DNA of 64,000 bases from Trematomus loennbergii (taxonomy: Eukaryota > Chordata > Actinopteri > Perciformes > Nototheniidae), in NCBI GenBank assembly GCA_012861695.1, contig JAAOOA010000098.1, positions 694,431-758,430 of the forward strand, given 5' to 3'. Below are positions 1 through 12,385 of the stretch, piece by piece. Position 1 is the first letter of the stretch. Each line of letters begins with the position of its first letter. The notes beneath the pieces are model-generated. The model was not told the DNA's origin and searched no databases. It was given only the letters and a program-made list of their open reading frames with translations. The translations under genes and the position numbers were made by a program.

Positions 1-495
1 TATCTCTCATACTGTATCACACTCTATACTATGACCTCAAATTAGATTGAAGAAATTGCAATACGTGGAATCGTAACGCCTGCATGGAATCGCACATTTC
101 TTGCTTTTACACATCCGTAGCCGATTCTTTAAAAATAGTGTGTGTGTGTAAAAGTCATATATGCTGGTTCATTGGAAACACACCCATCAGAATGAAACCT
201 CAGCATGGAAACTGGTGGCTGTGTGAACGCGCATTAGTAGTGTATATTTATTTATTTTTTAAATCCTCTCCTTTCAGCCAGGGGCGAGTCACTGCTCTTG
301 CATGCTCCAGTCTCTGTCAGCAGTCTACGCCTGCCTCCATGTTCACATTCTTACAACAGCACTTTGTTCATAATCACAGCCGCGTCAACTGTCGCAACAC
401 TGACAAACCATGCAGGGTGGGTGTCTCAGCTGGGTGTGTCCCGGCCTTTTTCTGTGGCTGCCTGCATTCCTGTAGTTTAAACCTGCGGCGTCATG

Positions 496-590
496 TATAA
501 ATGGCCGCTGTCAAAACAGGGAGGTGACCTGTTTAAAGCGGCTTTGAAGACTTTTTGTCCTGACATCAAAGTCACAAACAAATGTTCAAA
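496..590 (+). promoter_or_regulatory. Possible TATA promoter and small first exon with ATG and donor
   Basis: TATAAA at 496-501 is followed by about 80 bases containing ATGTTCAAA (582-590) and then a perfect donor, GTAAGT, at 591. A first exon of about 527-590 starting M-F-K and ending in phase 0 would be compatible with the phase 0 acceptor of POF1B exon A. That would need a 14.6-kb intron, or further exons I cannot see. This is an inference from signals only; the exon could belong to another transcript or be fortuitous. Confidence 0.3.
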
Positions 591-675
591 GTAAGTTATT
601 TTGGCAGCGTAGTCGTTACCTTAAGGCTGGAACTAATAAATATTATGATTATCTATAACTTCTTGGCTTTAGATT

Positions 676-870
676 TAATTACATTACATGTCACTTGTTA
701 GACGCTTTTATCCAAAGCGACTTACATACTCAATACTGTGGACAATCCCCACAGGAGCAATTTGGGGTGAAGTGTCTCAGGGACACAACGACATGCTGCT
801 GCAGTGGGGTTTGAACCTGTGACCCCCTGATCCTAACACCAACGCACAACCCACTGCACCACACGCCTCC
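676..870. repeat. SINE-like interspersed repeat with TTTATCCAAAGCGACTTACA core
   Basis: It has the ATTACATTACATG start and a TTAGACGCTTTTATCCAAAG core, then a GGGGTTTGAACC segment resembling a tRNA B-box. I know this pattern as very common in fish genomes. A truncated second copy lies at 13,311-13,352. The exact family is not assigned. Confidence 0.6.
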
Positions 871-1441
871 AGAGTTGCTGAACAGGGACTTGTTAATTGT
901 TGAGTGTTTCAATGTTGGAATATAAATGAAAAAAGCTGTGGCAGGATCATTGATGTTTTACAGCGTTGGCATTGTTGAGTTCTGCTCTTTATTGCCCTTC
1001 GAAAGTGATTTTTGCCATTCTTTGCCCTTTGTTCAACCCTCCACCATAGTTTCATGAAGACCCCAGTAGTTCTTCTGTAATCCTGGTGACAACAAACCAA
1101 AAGAAATAACGTCTGGTCGAGGTTACACAAAGATTTTAAGACATTTCAAACAATCACAATGAACTCTGTACACAGGTCCATAATAACACTGCAGACAAAT
1201 TAGAATAAAGACAAGACAAATTGCTAGACTCTGCAACGGTAAAAAAGATAATTGGAACCTGTCGACCTTATTTTAAGTCAACGTGTCTTCCCAAATGATT
1301 GGGTAATAATTGTTCGTTATCTGTAGTAATTTATTCGTTACAACTATTAATGAGTCTTTCTTTTGTTGTTGCATGAGTGACGTTTGGGCCACACCTCTTT
1401 GAGAGGGAGTGTCTCTCAGCCTTTGATTTATGACATGCATC

Positions 1442-1697
<256 letters not shown>

Positions 1698-2234
1698 TGA
1701 AGACTCAAAAGTTGTTAAATGTTGGGGACGCTCTTACAAATCAGGAGGTGCAAGAAAATAAAAGGTGTCAGAATATGAAGTGTAATTAAAGACAGCTAAT
1801 TTATTTCCATGTGAAAATTGAAACGGTATATATTAATCAAGAGCCTGAGAAATGATTAATGTTATGTTACACGCCCTGCGAGAAAACCACTAATCGTTTT
1901 GGAGACCTTCCTCTTGGCTGACTGAAGTACCGTATTCTGCATGTTGTCGTCAGTGACTCAAAGATATGCTGCCAAAACGAACAAAACATGATGTATTCAC
2001 AATGAGGTAGAAGGTGTGGCAAACTAACCGGCTTTCCTGAACTGATTCTCTCAAGCTCACATTGTACAGCTCTGGGTTTCACCTCAGGCCTCCAGAGAAA
2101 CAATATTTCTTCTTAAATAATAACATTGAGCTGCATTATGTGTTCCCATTTTATTCTCTACAACAAGCTCCCTCATGAAGGTGCAACACGTAAAAAAAAG
2201 GAAGTTATACACACCTGTAGTCAAATATGTATCT

Positions 2235-2237
<3 letters not shown>

Positions 2238-2270
<33 letters not shown>

Positions 2271-2289
2271 ACACACGCACACGCACACA
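2238..2289 (+). repeat. (CA)n microsatellite
   Basis: About 50 bp of CA with late interruptions (ACCACACACGCACACGC). Confidence 0.95.
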
Positions 2290-2718
2290 CTCAAACAATG
2301 CGAGGTCTTATTACCTTATCACTGTGGCACGTTGTCATATTTATTCAGCGTCTTCAGATGCACGCTGGGTTTTACAGGTCGGTACATGCTATAATTGTGA
2401 ATGTAATTACCTGATTATTCCTGCTGTTGCAGTAAGTATGGATTTCCCATAGTGGAAGAGGAAAACTATGCATAAGAATTACTCCTGTTTGTAATGCAAC
2501 ATTTGGTTGGAGTATTGTAATTGGCGAATTGTTTGAAATGCTAACTAGTCCCTCATTTGTTTTTTTTCTGGTTGAGGTCAGTTTTCTGGGGGGGATTTTA
2601 GGTTTATAAAATAGTAAATACTGACGTTTGAATGTATGCAATGTTGTGACTTTGTTTTCACGGGTGCCTGCTCTGATTGGTTAGCTGGCCGGCTCTGTTG
2701 TGATTGGTTAACCACTTA

Positions 2719-3450
2719 TGGCGCATTTCCACTACAGCGCGGTTTAAGCGTGCCGGCCCGGCCCGTTTTTGGTTGCGTTTCCACTAGGCGTAGTTCCGGC
2801 TCGCGGGTACTTTTTCACAGTTTTCTGGCTCTCCAAAATCGAGGTTCTTCCGGGCCAACAACCGGGCTGCTAAACTAGTGAGAGAATCGCAGGCAACTAC
2901 AACAAAATGAACATATTTGACCGTGATTTAATTGTAATATACGTTTCAAAATGATGCCGAAGTAACAACATACTGATACCGGTTAGTAAAAACCATGAAT
3001 TAATGCTTTGTCAAGTCTGCAGACAGACGGCAGGCGAAACACCTTTTAAAATGCGTGTTTTCTGAATGGAGATCGGCTAAGCTAACGCAGTATATCTCCG
3101 ACCGTCCACACTCACAACAACGGCCTATACAGACATAAATAAACAGCGACTGTATTCACCATGACACAGGCAGTCTGTGGTTTGTACTTGTTTAACTTTT
3201 GTCTAGTTTCTGAACAGATATGAGGAGCTGTGAGCTCTGAGTGCTAACAGCTAACGGCTGATGTTGGTTTTCTGTGTTTCTCATTGAAGATGACGTCACG
3301 GCTCCGCCTACACTGCGTTACTATAGTTACTGCCCCAGTTCCTAAACTGTAATGGAAACGCAGCAGAAAGTGAGCCTGGCCTAACAAGGCCTAACGAGGC
3401 CTAGCCATACCATACTAAGCCGAGCGAGGCCCTGCAGTGGAAAAGCGCCA
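2719..3450. mobile_element. PIF/Harbinger-like non-autonomous element, copy 1
   Basis: The left end is TGGCGCATTTCCACTACAG. The right end is CTGCAGTGGAAAAGCGCCA, whose reverse complement is TGGCGCTTTTCCACTGCAG. TTA flanks both sides (2716-2718 and 3451-3453), giving a 3-bp target duplication. No transposase is visible. It carries a TGACGTCA (CRE-like) site near 3,291-3,298. A second copy in the opposite orientation lies at 42,789-43,779. The superfamily call rests on the 3-bp duplication. Confidence 0.75.
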
Positions 3451-3453
3451 TTA

Positions 3454-6086
3454 GAGATGTCCCGCCTCTTAGCCTGTAATGTACTATGTGTTGGAGCTCT
3501 AGCCAATAGATACGCGAGTGTAACATAGTGATGTCACTAAGTTCTGGACGTAAACAAAGGAGTCCAATGGATGCATTTCAGGCAGGGGGGGAGGGGAGTG
3601 TGTGGGAGAGAATCTCCCCCTGGAGGGAACACAGGGATTGTAGCCTTTGCAGACCATTTACATGCACGGCAACCTACAGTATAGAACACACTACAGGAAA
3701 GGGAAACCCACAAAAAGCACCATAACTGTTCTTATCAGGTAAACAATTCAGAGTTGGTCAAAAGTCAAAGCCATTGAGAGTGAAGGTGTGAGATTGTTTG
3801 TTTGGCATGCAGGTTGAAGTTGAAGTGTGTTGAAGCAGCACTGATAGACATGTCCACTACTGTGAGGACAGATTATGTCATCTTAAAGTTGCTGCCTGTC
3901 TTCCACAGTGAGGATGACGCTAGTGTCAAGTCTGAGAAACGGCGATGAACTTAAGCTGCATTCCTTCTTCAAATAGTTGTGTCTGTCTCCAGCTGCTTCT
4001 TAAGGGTTTTTCCTCACTGCTGCATGGTATGTGAAGCATTCGGACTTAATTACAGGAGAGAGAAGAAATGTGTCACATTTGTGGTGACGACAGAGAAGGA
4101 TGTCATGTTGGTTTACTACCTGTACAATCTTTAATTAACTAAGCATCACTAACGTTCTGTATGGTGATACATTTGATTTGTAGTTCACTTACGTCGCCAT
4201 TGTGGAGGAAGAGCTTGGCAACCAACAGGAATGTCAAGCTTTACAATTCTCCTTTTTACAGTGTCACCACAGTTCACAGTTTTTGCATGCAGCCATGTTT
4301 TGCATACAGTCAGCTTGCACCTCATGAATGCTTCTTTGCGGACCCTACATGTTGTGTTCTCCCACTAAACTAATACTGTATGAGCAAGAATACATTTATT
4401 TTATGTGTGATTCTGCAACACAGGTTTGCACAACGAAATGCATCTGTAGTCTATTTGTGTTACATAAGATGAACAACACGGAACAAAGACATTCCTCTTT
4501 TGCGTTTCTTGGATATGTCTCAGACGAATGTAAACCACAGCAACAACAATTAGTAAATCCTCTGATCAGACGACACTATCAGCATACTAAGATTCAGGAA
4601 ATGATGTCATGAACTTTGAGCAACAAGTATCGTAGATTGCAGACTTTATCCATCTTATTTCCAGATAAGAACATGTGGCTAGCTTTAGTCTTAGCTACTA
4701 GCTTTCTTAGCTTAGCTTTAATTAGGGCTCTCCTACGTTCCTCTTGGAGCAGTTACTCAGCTTTTAGTTTGATCCCAACAGTTATTTTCCCGATGTTCAT
4801 GAGTGTATCTTTGATATCAAAATATAAAACTTAATTTAGCTACTTTGTGAGGGAACAGAGACGAGAGTAAAACAATTCTTGTCAATGTGTGGTACCAGTT
4901 ATGCTAGCTAGCTTGCTCAAAATTAATTGCATGTTCATGTACTCTGTGTTGATATACAAATGGTGTTACATGGTGTGAGCATGTAGCCACCTCTACCTGC
5001 TGCCCTTCATCTGATACTTACACATTTTAAAAGGTGGAGGAACACAGATCCACCTTCCTAATTTAGGTTTACGTCCTGCTTTGATTATAGCTTGTCTTGG
5101 CATTAATCTCCTGCAGATATCAAAGAGGCGTAAAAACCTCTGTACTGTTTCCTCATAAACTTAGTGTTGGTTGTATTCACCCTTTGTGGTTTTCTAGACA
5201 GACGTGGTGAGCAGATCTGTCTTTACAAATATGCACCGCATGTTTAAACTGGTGTGGAGACGCACATAACGCAGCGTCACCGCGTTAAGGGTTAGGTTCT
5301 CATCGCTTTCTGTTTACATAACCGGCCTCTTTTGATGACTTCATGCTGGCACCGATCCAAGTTTTCATTTAAACCTGTTTACAGAAACACTACGCTTTCT
5401 GTAAGACACTTCCTCTTGTTTTCTTTGAGCGAATGAATGGCTTGATATCCAGAGAAAAACATGTTTTTAATTGCACAGTTCTGACATCATGGTAGCTGGT
5501 TTTAACCTGTTTGCAGTTAAAAAAAAGCTGAATAGGTGTGTGTTTGTAGGAAAGGTAGGTACAGTGAGTAGTGGGGTGGATGTGGTTTTTTTTGTACTCT
5601 TATTTTCATACAGCTGTCTTATTTTTTTGATCCCACTATCAAAATAATCTCCAATCTTATCAAGCCGTTTCCCTAGTACTGTATTTCCTACAAGGGATAC
5701 AATCTGACAATGCAGTAAGAATACTATAAGCAGGTATGAACTAGTACACAGTGCAGACAACAACAAGCATGGTATGAGTATTAAAAAAAAAGCAGAATGA
5801 ACTAAAATCAATGCATTGAAAGACTACATGTATTCCTAAATGAGATGAAGCTATGATACAAAAACTCATTAGGTAAGTGTGTGCATCTTTACTCAGTTCG
5901 TCAGGTTTTGGACAAATAGCAGACTTCATTTTGTACATACTTGAACGAATGTTTGAAAACAGTTTGATAGCAGCTACAGGTGGAAATATTCTCAGACTCA
6001 CAGGAATGACTCGATAAGACGGAGATGTTTTGCAGTTTGCACACAGAGAGCCTGTGTGGTAAAGTGACCCCAGCTCTCCATTACAC
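3454..6086. other. Non-coding stretch, no feature recognised
   Basis: I see no conserved protein reading frame, RNA gene or transposon ends here. Acceptor-like and donor-like motifs occur but do not pair into a convincing exon. If the 496-590 exon is real, this is POF1B intron. Confidence 0.5.
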
Positions 6087-6087
6087 A

Positions 6088-6168
<81 letters not shown>
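6087..6168 (+). repeat. (CA)n microsatellite
   Basis: About 80 bp of almost pure CA. Confidence 0.96.
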
Positions 6169-6170
<2 letters not shown>

Positions 6171-6996
6171 TAAAGACGTGATGATGTATTGAGTTGGTGT
6201 ATTCGGTTACCGTCTCTTTTCACAGCCCGTTGAAGAGACACTCGGATCAGTCGGCTTGTGATCCTGAAAAAAATTGATTGATTTTTGTTTGCATTTGAAA
6301 CAGGGAAGTGCTACTTTTTTTGCACAAGATCAAATGTACTTAAAAACACCCAATGATTAATCACATCTACAGGAACTTTTGAGCGGAAGAGAAAAAGTTA
6401 TCTGGACCTCACACTGCAGGAATCGACTCATTGATTTTCCGATGGAAGAATTGAACTGGATCTTGACTTCGGTCTGACCTTACACAGAACAGATCAATGT
6501 CCTCAGAGTGCTTCCTTGGGCTCTCACCCTTTTCTAGGTCAGTCTTCCTGCACAAGCACACCACACATTCTACAGTACAAGTGGAATTTAGCGTCTGCAG
6601 GTTAGCTGCAAATGAATCTCTGTCAGAATCACCTGACACATTTTTGCCAGTTTATAGAAAAACAGCTCAAGTTTCACAGCTTCTGTGTCCGTAAGGAGGT
6701 GACTCTCTCACCTGCGGACACATTTCAAGATGGTTCAGTTGGGTTGAAGAACGTTTTTCCAAATAATTTTCTCAGGTTTTTCACCATAACTCGACAAAAA
6801 AAGTGTTCTTAGTTTTTCTTTCTTTGAGTGTTTTTGTAACCAAATAGAGGGTCTACAGCTTCCCCTTGGAGACATACTGTATATGTGTTTGTTTATTATT
6901 TGTATCAATATTTCCAAAGTCTTTAACATTTAATTAACAGTTATTGGTCTGACGTTGCAATGTTATCTCTCTAAATAATTGGGCAAATATTTATTT

Positions 6997-8640
6997 TTAA
7001 AGATAGGTCACCTATTACGCAAAATCCACTTCTTCATGTCTCTTCTACATCAACATGTGTCCCCTCTTCTTCATGTCTCTTCTACATCAACATGTGTCCC
7101 CTCTTTTTCATGTCTCTTCTACATCAACATGTGTCCCCTCTTCTTCATGTCTCTTCTACATCAACATGTGTCCCCTCTTCTTCATGTCTCTTCTACATCA
7201 ACATGTGTCCCCTCTTCTTCATGTCTCTTCTCATCAACATGTGTCCCCTCTTCTTCATGTCTCTTCTACATCAACATGTGTCCCCTCTTCTTCATGTCTC
7301 TTCTACATCAACATGTGTCCCCTCTTCTTCATGTCTCTTCTACATCAACATGTGTCCCTCTTCTTCATGTCTCTTCTTCATCAGCATGTGTCCCCTCTTC
7401 TTCATGTATCTTCTACATCAACATGTGTCCCCTCTTCTCCATGTCTCTTCTTCATCAACATGTGTCCCCTCTTCTTCATGTCTCTTCTACATCAACATGT
7501 GTCCCTCTTCTCCATGTCTCTTCTACATCAACATGTGTCCCCTCTTCTTCATGTCTCTTCTACATCAACATGTGTCCCCTCTTCTTCATCAACATGTGTC
7601 CCCTCTTCTTCATGTCTCTTCTACATCAACATGTGTCCCCTCTTCTTCATGTCTCTTCTACATCAACATGTGTCCCCTCTTCTTCATCAACATGTGTCCC
7701 CTCTTCTTCATGTCTCTTCTACATCAACATGTGTCCCCTCTTCTTCATGTCCTCTTCTACATCAACATGTGTCCCCTCTCTTCTTCATCAACATGTGTCC
7801 CCTCTTCTTCATGTCTCTTCTACATCAACATGTGTCCTCTCTTCTTCATGTCTCTTCTACATCAACATGTGTCCCCTCTTCTTCATGTCTCTTCTACATC
7901 AACATGTGTCCCCTCTTCTTCATGTCTCTTCTACATCAACATGTGTCCCCTCTCTTCATGTCTCTTCTACATCAACATGTGTCCCCTCTTCTTCATGTCT
8001 CTTCTACATCAACATGTGTCCCCTCTTCTTCATGTCTCTTCTACATCAACATGTGTCCCCTCTTCTTCATGTCTCTTCTACATCAACATGTGTCCCCTCT
8101 TCTTCATGTCTCTTCTATATCAACATGTGTCCCCTCTTCTTCATGTCTCTTCTACATCAACATGTGTCCCCTCTCTTCATGTCTCTTCTACATCAACATG
8201 TGTCCCCTCTGTGGAAAGAGACTCTGAAAGTTTCAGGAACAAAGACCCTCTCTCTTTTTGTCCTGATCCATTTATATAAAAACCTGTCTGAAAATGAGCT
8301 GATCAGATTTTGGCCACTTTATGATGTCATAACGATGTTTGGCTTGTGTAACCATTAGCCAATCACCAACCAAGGTAACCCCCCCCCCCCCCCTTATCAC
8401 CTGAATCTCCTCCTAGAGCACCATTGAGTTCTTTGTAACCAAATCTCTCTCAGAGGGGCGTGGGGAGGGGCTCCTTATTTCCATCTAAAGTAACAGACAG
8501 AGAATCAGCACTGAAACAGAGGGGATTATGGGTAATGCTGCAATGATCTGTTTGGTGTTTCAGCCAATCAGAGACAGGCTCTGGATATATCTGAGACCTG
8601 TGATATATTGATGAAAAAGAGCATAATAGGGGACCTTTAA
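6997..8640. mobile_element. TTAA-flanked MITE enlarged by an internal minisatellite
   Basis: The left end after TTAA contains AGGTCACCTATTACGC. The right end is GCATAATAGGGGACCT before TTAA at 8637-8640; its reverse complement, AGGTCCCCTATTATGC, matches the left at 14 of 16 bases. The ends thus form a terminal inverted repeat with TTAA target sites, as in piggyBac-type elements. Between them are the 37-bp tandem array (7,030-8,213) and about 400 bp of unique MITE sequence. The left end has a small extra AGAT between the TTAA and the repeat. Confidence 0.7.
7030..8213 (+). repeat. 37-bp minisatellite, about 31 copies
   Basis: The unit begins CATGTCTCTTCTACATCAAC and ends with ATGTGTCCCCTCTTCTT. 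Most units are identical. Several are shortened (missing the CATGTCTCTTCTA part) or carry one-base gains or losses. As 37 is not a multiple of three, all three forward frames stay open and give long false ORFs. Confidence 0.97.
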
Positions 8641-9864
8641 AACAAATGTTCCTTAAAGAGGAAAAGTTGTGGTAAGTGCAGGATCATATTTGTTTTGTGC
8701 CTTGGTAGACCATGCACACAAACCTATATAACAAACCAAAGGAAAGGAAACCCCCGAAACACATAATAGGGCCTCTTTAAACCTTAGTAATTGATGCAGT
8801 TTTTTTCAATTTTTGTGGGTGGTCCTTCATTTCACTCCAAGTGGCCTTAGAACAAGTCTTAACTCTAACTTGTTTCAGCTGTAAGAACCCTGTGAAAGGA
8901 AGGAATACATATATACATATGTATTAGATCTCTGCCAGTATGTCTGGGGATAAGAAGCTCATGTTACTGTATGAGGACTGCCTCAGGTCATCCTCTCACT
9001 CTCTGTGCAGGAATGAGAGGCATGTTAGCATAGCAGCCACACCCTCCTCAATACTATCACAAACAGACGCTCCTCAATCCTCTCTGTCTCACACTTCGCT
9101 CTGCATTATGACATATTGACAGTAATAATAACTGCCTGAGAAGTAGCCACCTTTGGTCCTGACCTCTGACTTCTGCAGGGTCATAAAACAAACTTCAAGT
9201 TTCACATCGACAGACGTGTTTTATTTACGAGCGCACACAGATACCAGAGCTGTGTGTCAGCGAGGCCAAGCCTTTACTCCAACACTGAGGTGCGTGATGC
9301 ATAGCGCATAGAATATGTTCTTTAAGTTATGTAAAATGTTTTGTGTTGCTTTCCCTGGCTCATGGCCAATATTAATTATCAAATGCATTAGAGGTATTTC
9401 CAGCATTGTGGAGCTGTTGAGAGATACGTGTGTGTGATAATGTTCAACTTCATGATGGATATATAATATTTAATTGCGATACAATGGTCTTGTGATGGAT
9501 CAAGTTTTTCTAGAAATTGGACCACACCTGACCGGTTTCAGGTGTCTGAATCAGAAACAAGAACACTTCCCTCGAATATACAAAACATTTGCACTTTGTA
9601 CTACAATAGATAACAAACAATATGGGAAAATACGTATATTGCAATATATCCAGTAGCGTTGTAATATAAATAATGACTTTGATTCTAAAAAACAATAATG
9701 CTTGAACTGTATAGTGCAATAATGCCAAAGTTTGACCCACCTTTGGTCAGATTTTAGACGAGTGACTGGTTGTTTTTTAAACAGCAGGTGATAATATGTT
9801 AATGTTTTAGAACATCCTCACAGAGGGGCTACAGAGAGTGAACATGAGGAGGAGGTTCAAAATG
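8641..9864. other. Non-coding stretch with a MITE end fragment
   Basis: CATAATAGGGCCTCTTTAA near 8,763-8,781, preceded by CCCCCGAAA, resembles a fragment near 51,905-51,950 and the end of the adjoining MITE, so it is probably a TTAA-type element end. I recognise nothing else to about 9,864. Confidence 0.45.
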
Positions 9865-10697
9865 GATTCCAGGATACTCTGCAACTTCTACAGGTGCACG
9901 ATAGAGAGTATCCTGACCTTCTACAGGTGCACGATAGAGAGTATCCTGACCTTCTACAGGTGCACGATAGAGAGTATCCTGACCTTCTACAGGTGCACCA
10001 TAGAGAGTATCCTGACCTTCTACAGGTGCACGATAGAGTATCCTGTTCTACAGGTGCACCATAGAGAGCATCCTGACCTTCTACAGGTGCACGATAGAGA
10101 GTATCCTGACCTGGTGCACCATGAGAGCATCCTGACGGCTGCATCACGGCCTGGTACGGCAGCTGCACCGACCTCGATCGTAAGGCTTTACAGAGGGTGG
10201 TGAAAACTGCACAGCATCACCAGGACGGAGCTGCCATCCATGCAGGACCTTTACTCCAGCGGCTCAGGAAGAAAGCCCTCGGATTATAAAAGACCCCATC
10301 ACCCCAGCAAAACTGTTCTTTCTGTTGCCGTCTGGCAGACGTTACCGCAGCATCCTGGCAAGGACAAGAAGATTCGGAGACAGTTTCTTCCCGCGGGCAG
10401 TGAGACTGTTAAACAATTGAACTGTTGAAACAACTTCAAACATTCATCTGCTACTCAGTAGTATGTATCTAATACCTAATATATATATATATATCACTCC
10501 AATAACTTGTATATAGACTCGTACTGCATCACTTTATTTTATTTTATAACTATTATTCTTTTTGTATTGCTCTTGCTCTTATTGTTATTATGTTATTATG
10601 TTGCATTGTTGGAGAAGCCTGTGACATAAGATTTTCAACTACATAATTACTCTGTAGCTATGTCAGATTGACAATAAAGAACCTTGAACTTGAATTG
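9865..10697 (+). mobile_element. 3' end of an L2-like LINE, plus orientation
   Basis: Translation of 10,130-10,390 gives broken pieces of a LINE ORF2 C-terminus (AWYGSCTDLDRKALQRVVKT type, then a PSMQDLYSSGSG segment). The 3' end has ACAATAAAGAACCTTGAACT. The array at 9,889-10,120 just upstream has expanded the FYRCTIESILT codons of the same ORF. Stops and frameshifts show it is dead. The clade call (L2/CR1-like) is from memory of similar fish elements. Confidence 0.65.
9889..10120 (+). repeat. 33-bp minisatellite inside LINE coding sequence
   Basis: About seven units of CTTCTACAGGTGCACGATAG + AGAGTATCCTGAC. The unit is 33 bp, 11 codons, encoding FYRCTIESILT in frame with the LINE reading frame. 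Later units have small deletions and G-to-C changes. Confidence 0.92.
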
Positions 10698-10751
10698 AAG
10701 CTGCAGGGCTGCTGAACCTCCAATGGCACAGTAGTGTTAACTTCACCTGCT

Positions 10752-11290
10752 TAAGGTTCAAGGTTCAAGGCTTTTATTGATCATACGAACATAGCTACAG
10801 TGTAGTTATGATGATGAACATCTGAGGTCACAGGCTCCTCCAACAGAGAAACACAATAAAACTGAAAAACTGAAAAAAAATTGTGCAAGTAAATACAAAA
10901 AGAAAAATAGTAAAAAAGTGAAATAGTGCAATAAGAGTGTATACAAGTGATTGGAATATGATATATTAGATAAATAATTTCTAAGTAGCAGCCAGATGAA
11001 TGTTATGGATGTTGTTTCAAGTGCAGGTTTAATAGTCTTCTGGCCTGTGGGATGAAGCTGTCCCTGAGTCTGGTGGTTTTAGTCCGGATGCTGCGGTACC
11101 GCCTGCCAGACGGCAGCAGACAGAACAGTTTGTGGCTGGGCGGACGGGGGTCTTTTATGATCCTGAGGGCTTTCTTCCTGACCCGCTGGGAGTAGAGGTC
11201 CTCCATGGATGGCAGCTCCGTCCTGGTGATGTTCTGTGCAGTTTTCACCCCCCTCTGTAAAGCCTTACGGTTGAGGGCGGTGCAGCTGAA
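10752..11290 (-). mobile_element. 3' end of an L2-like LINE, minus orientation
   Basis: It starts with the tail AAGGTTCAAGGTTCAAGG (reverse complement of CCTTGAA repeats). On the minus strand it encodes KTAQNITRTELPSMEDLY and LFCLLPSGRRYRSIRTKT-like ORF2 C-terminal sequence from 11,248 to 11,003. It faces the plus-strand copy tail to tail, about 55 bp away. It is 5'-truncated near 11,290. Confidence 0.7.
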
Positions 11291-11547
11291 ACTGCAGTGG
11301 GAAGCTCTTACTGTTCCCCTGGATCAGGAGGAATGTGTTGTGACCGCTCTGCACAGACACAGTTTGGATATCTCAGAAGGAATAAGACTAAATGTTCTCC
11401 CTGATGGTTTGCAGCATTACAAATAACAAGCCTGGATATTCTCATCAACATGGATTAAAGATCCTTCATGATCTTTTAAACATTTTTTTTTAAATCCTTC
11501 AATTTCTGCCTTACCTGAGGTTTACAAAGAAAAGTAACTCTCTACAG

Positions 11548-12377
11548 CAGTGGTTCTCAACTGGTGGGGTTTTTTTTTGGAAAAAAGGCAAACTTTTATT
11601 TTGAAGGCCATTTTCTAACGCTGAGCATGCAGTAGGCGTTGGACTGGAAGTACCGGAGACCATAAACGGTTTTGAAAACTTCTGTCATAGTGATCATCTT
11701 CTCAATAAAACATCTTTGCTGATGAGTCTTCTGGCCAATCAGAATCAAGACTGTTGCCAGAAGTCCCCACGGAGAATAACTTTGCGGTAGAATACTCTTT
11801 ATACATCCATGGGTACAACTTCAGATAAATGAACACATGATGAAATATGACCCCCGGTTTGATGATGACAGCTCACAGAACAATGGGGGCTATCTACCCT
11901 ACCCACAAAAAGTAATTCACACAGACTCTGTCCTCTTTGCTCTTCTCTGTGAGGAGCAGCAAGCTGTCAGAACAAAGTGAAAAACAAACAATGGCATCAA
12001 ATATTATTAATATGTCGGGTAGTAATAGATTTATTTATTTTCTTCTCAGAGTGTACCAGAATGTGTAGTTTATGTGTTAGTATTTCAAAAAATCTGCTGG
12101 GGGAGAATCCCCCCGGACCCCCTGCTGGGTTTTCAGCATGTGATACAGTTCATCTTTGATTCCATCATCTCATTAAACCTTATTTAAAGCATTCTTCAGT
12201 TCTGTGAAGGATATAAGGGATGCACTGTACTTCACTTTAATTAATAATGTTGATGAAAAGCGTATATATTACAGCACGATTTTTTGTTGAATAGATTTGA
12301 GTGGTTCAAAATGTCGGGTCGCGATTGATTGACAAAGGAAAAGTGGGTCCTGAGGCCTGACCAGTTGAGAACCACTG
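11548..12377. mobile_element. hAT-type non-autonomous element with perfect 8-bp target duplication
   Basis: The ends are CAGTGGTTCTCAACTGG and CCAGTTGAGAACCACTG, a perfect 17-bp inverted repeat of the kind seen in hAT/Charlie elements. CTCTACAG is duplicated at 11540-11547 and 12378-12385. No transposase frame is visible in its 830 bp. Confidence 0.88.
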
Positions 12378-12385
12378 CTCTACAG

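Noticed and set aside
84..500. 138-codon plus-strand frame before the TATA box
   Set aside because: No recognisable domain, no splice context, and it overlaps the putative promoter.
3888..3960. Possible POF1B N-terminal exon after TGCCTGTCTTCCACAG
   Set aside because: The acceptor is good but no frame-compatible donor follows and the sequence shows no similarity to the POF1B N-terminus.
7030..8213. Possible CRISPR-like array
   Set aside because: The units are contiguous with no unique spacers, and the host is a vertebrate. The arrays at 34,577 and 45,512 were rejected for the same reason.
6979..8358. Long open frames (up to 459 codons) with a repeated STSTCVPSSSCLF-type pattern
   Set aside because: They are read-through of the 37-bp minisatellite in all three frames; no start context, splice sites or family match.
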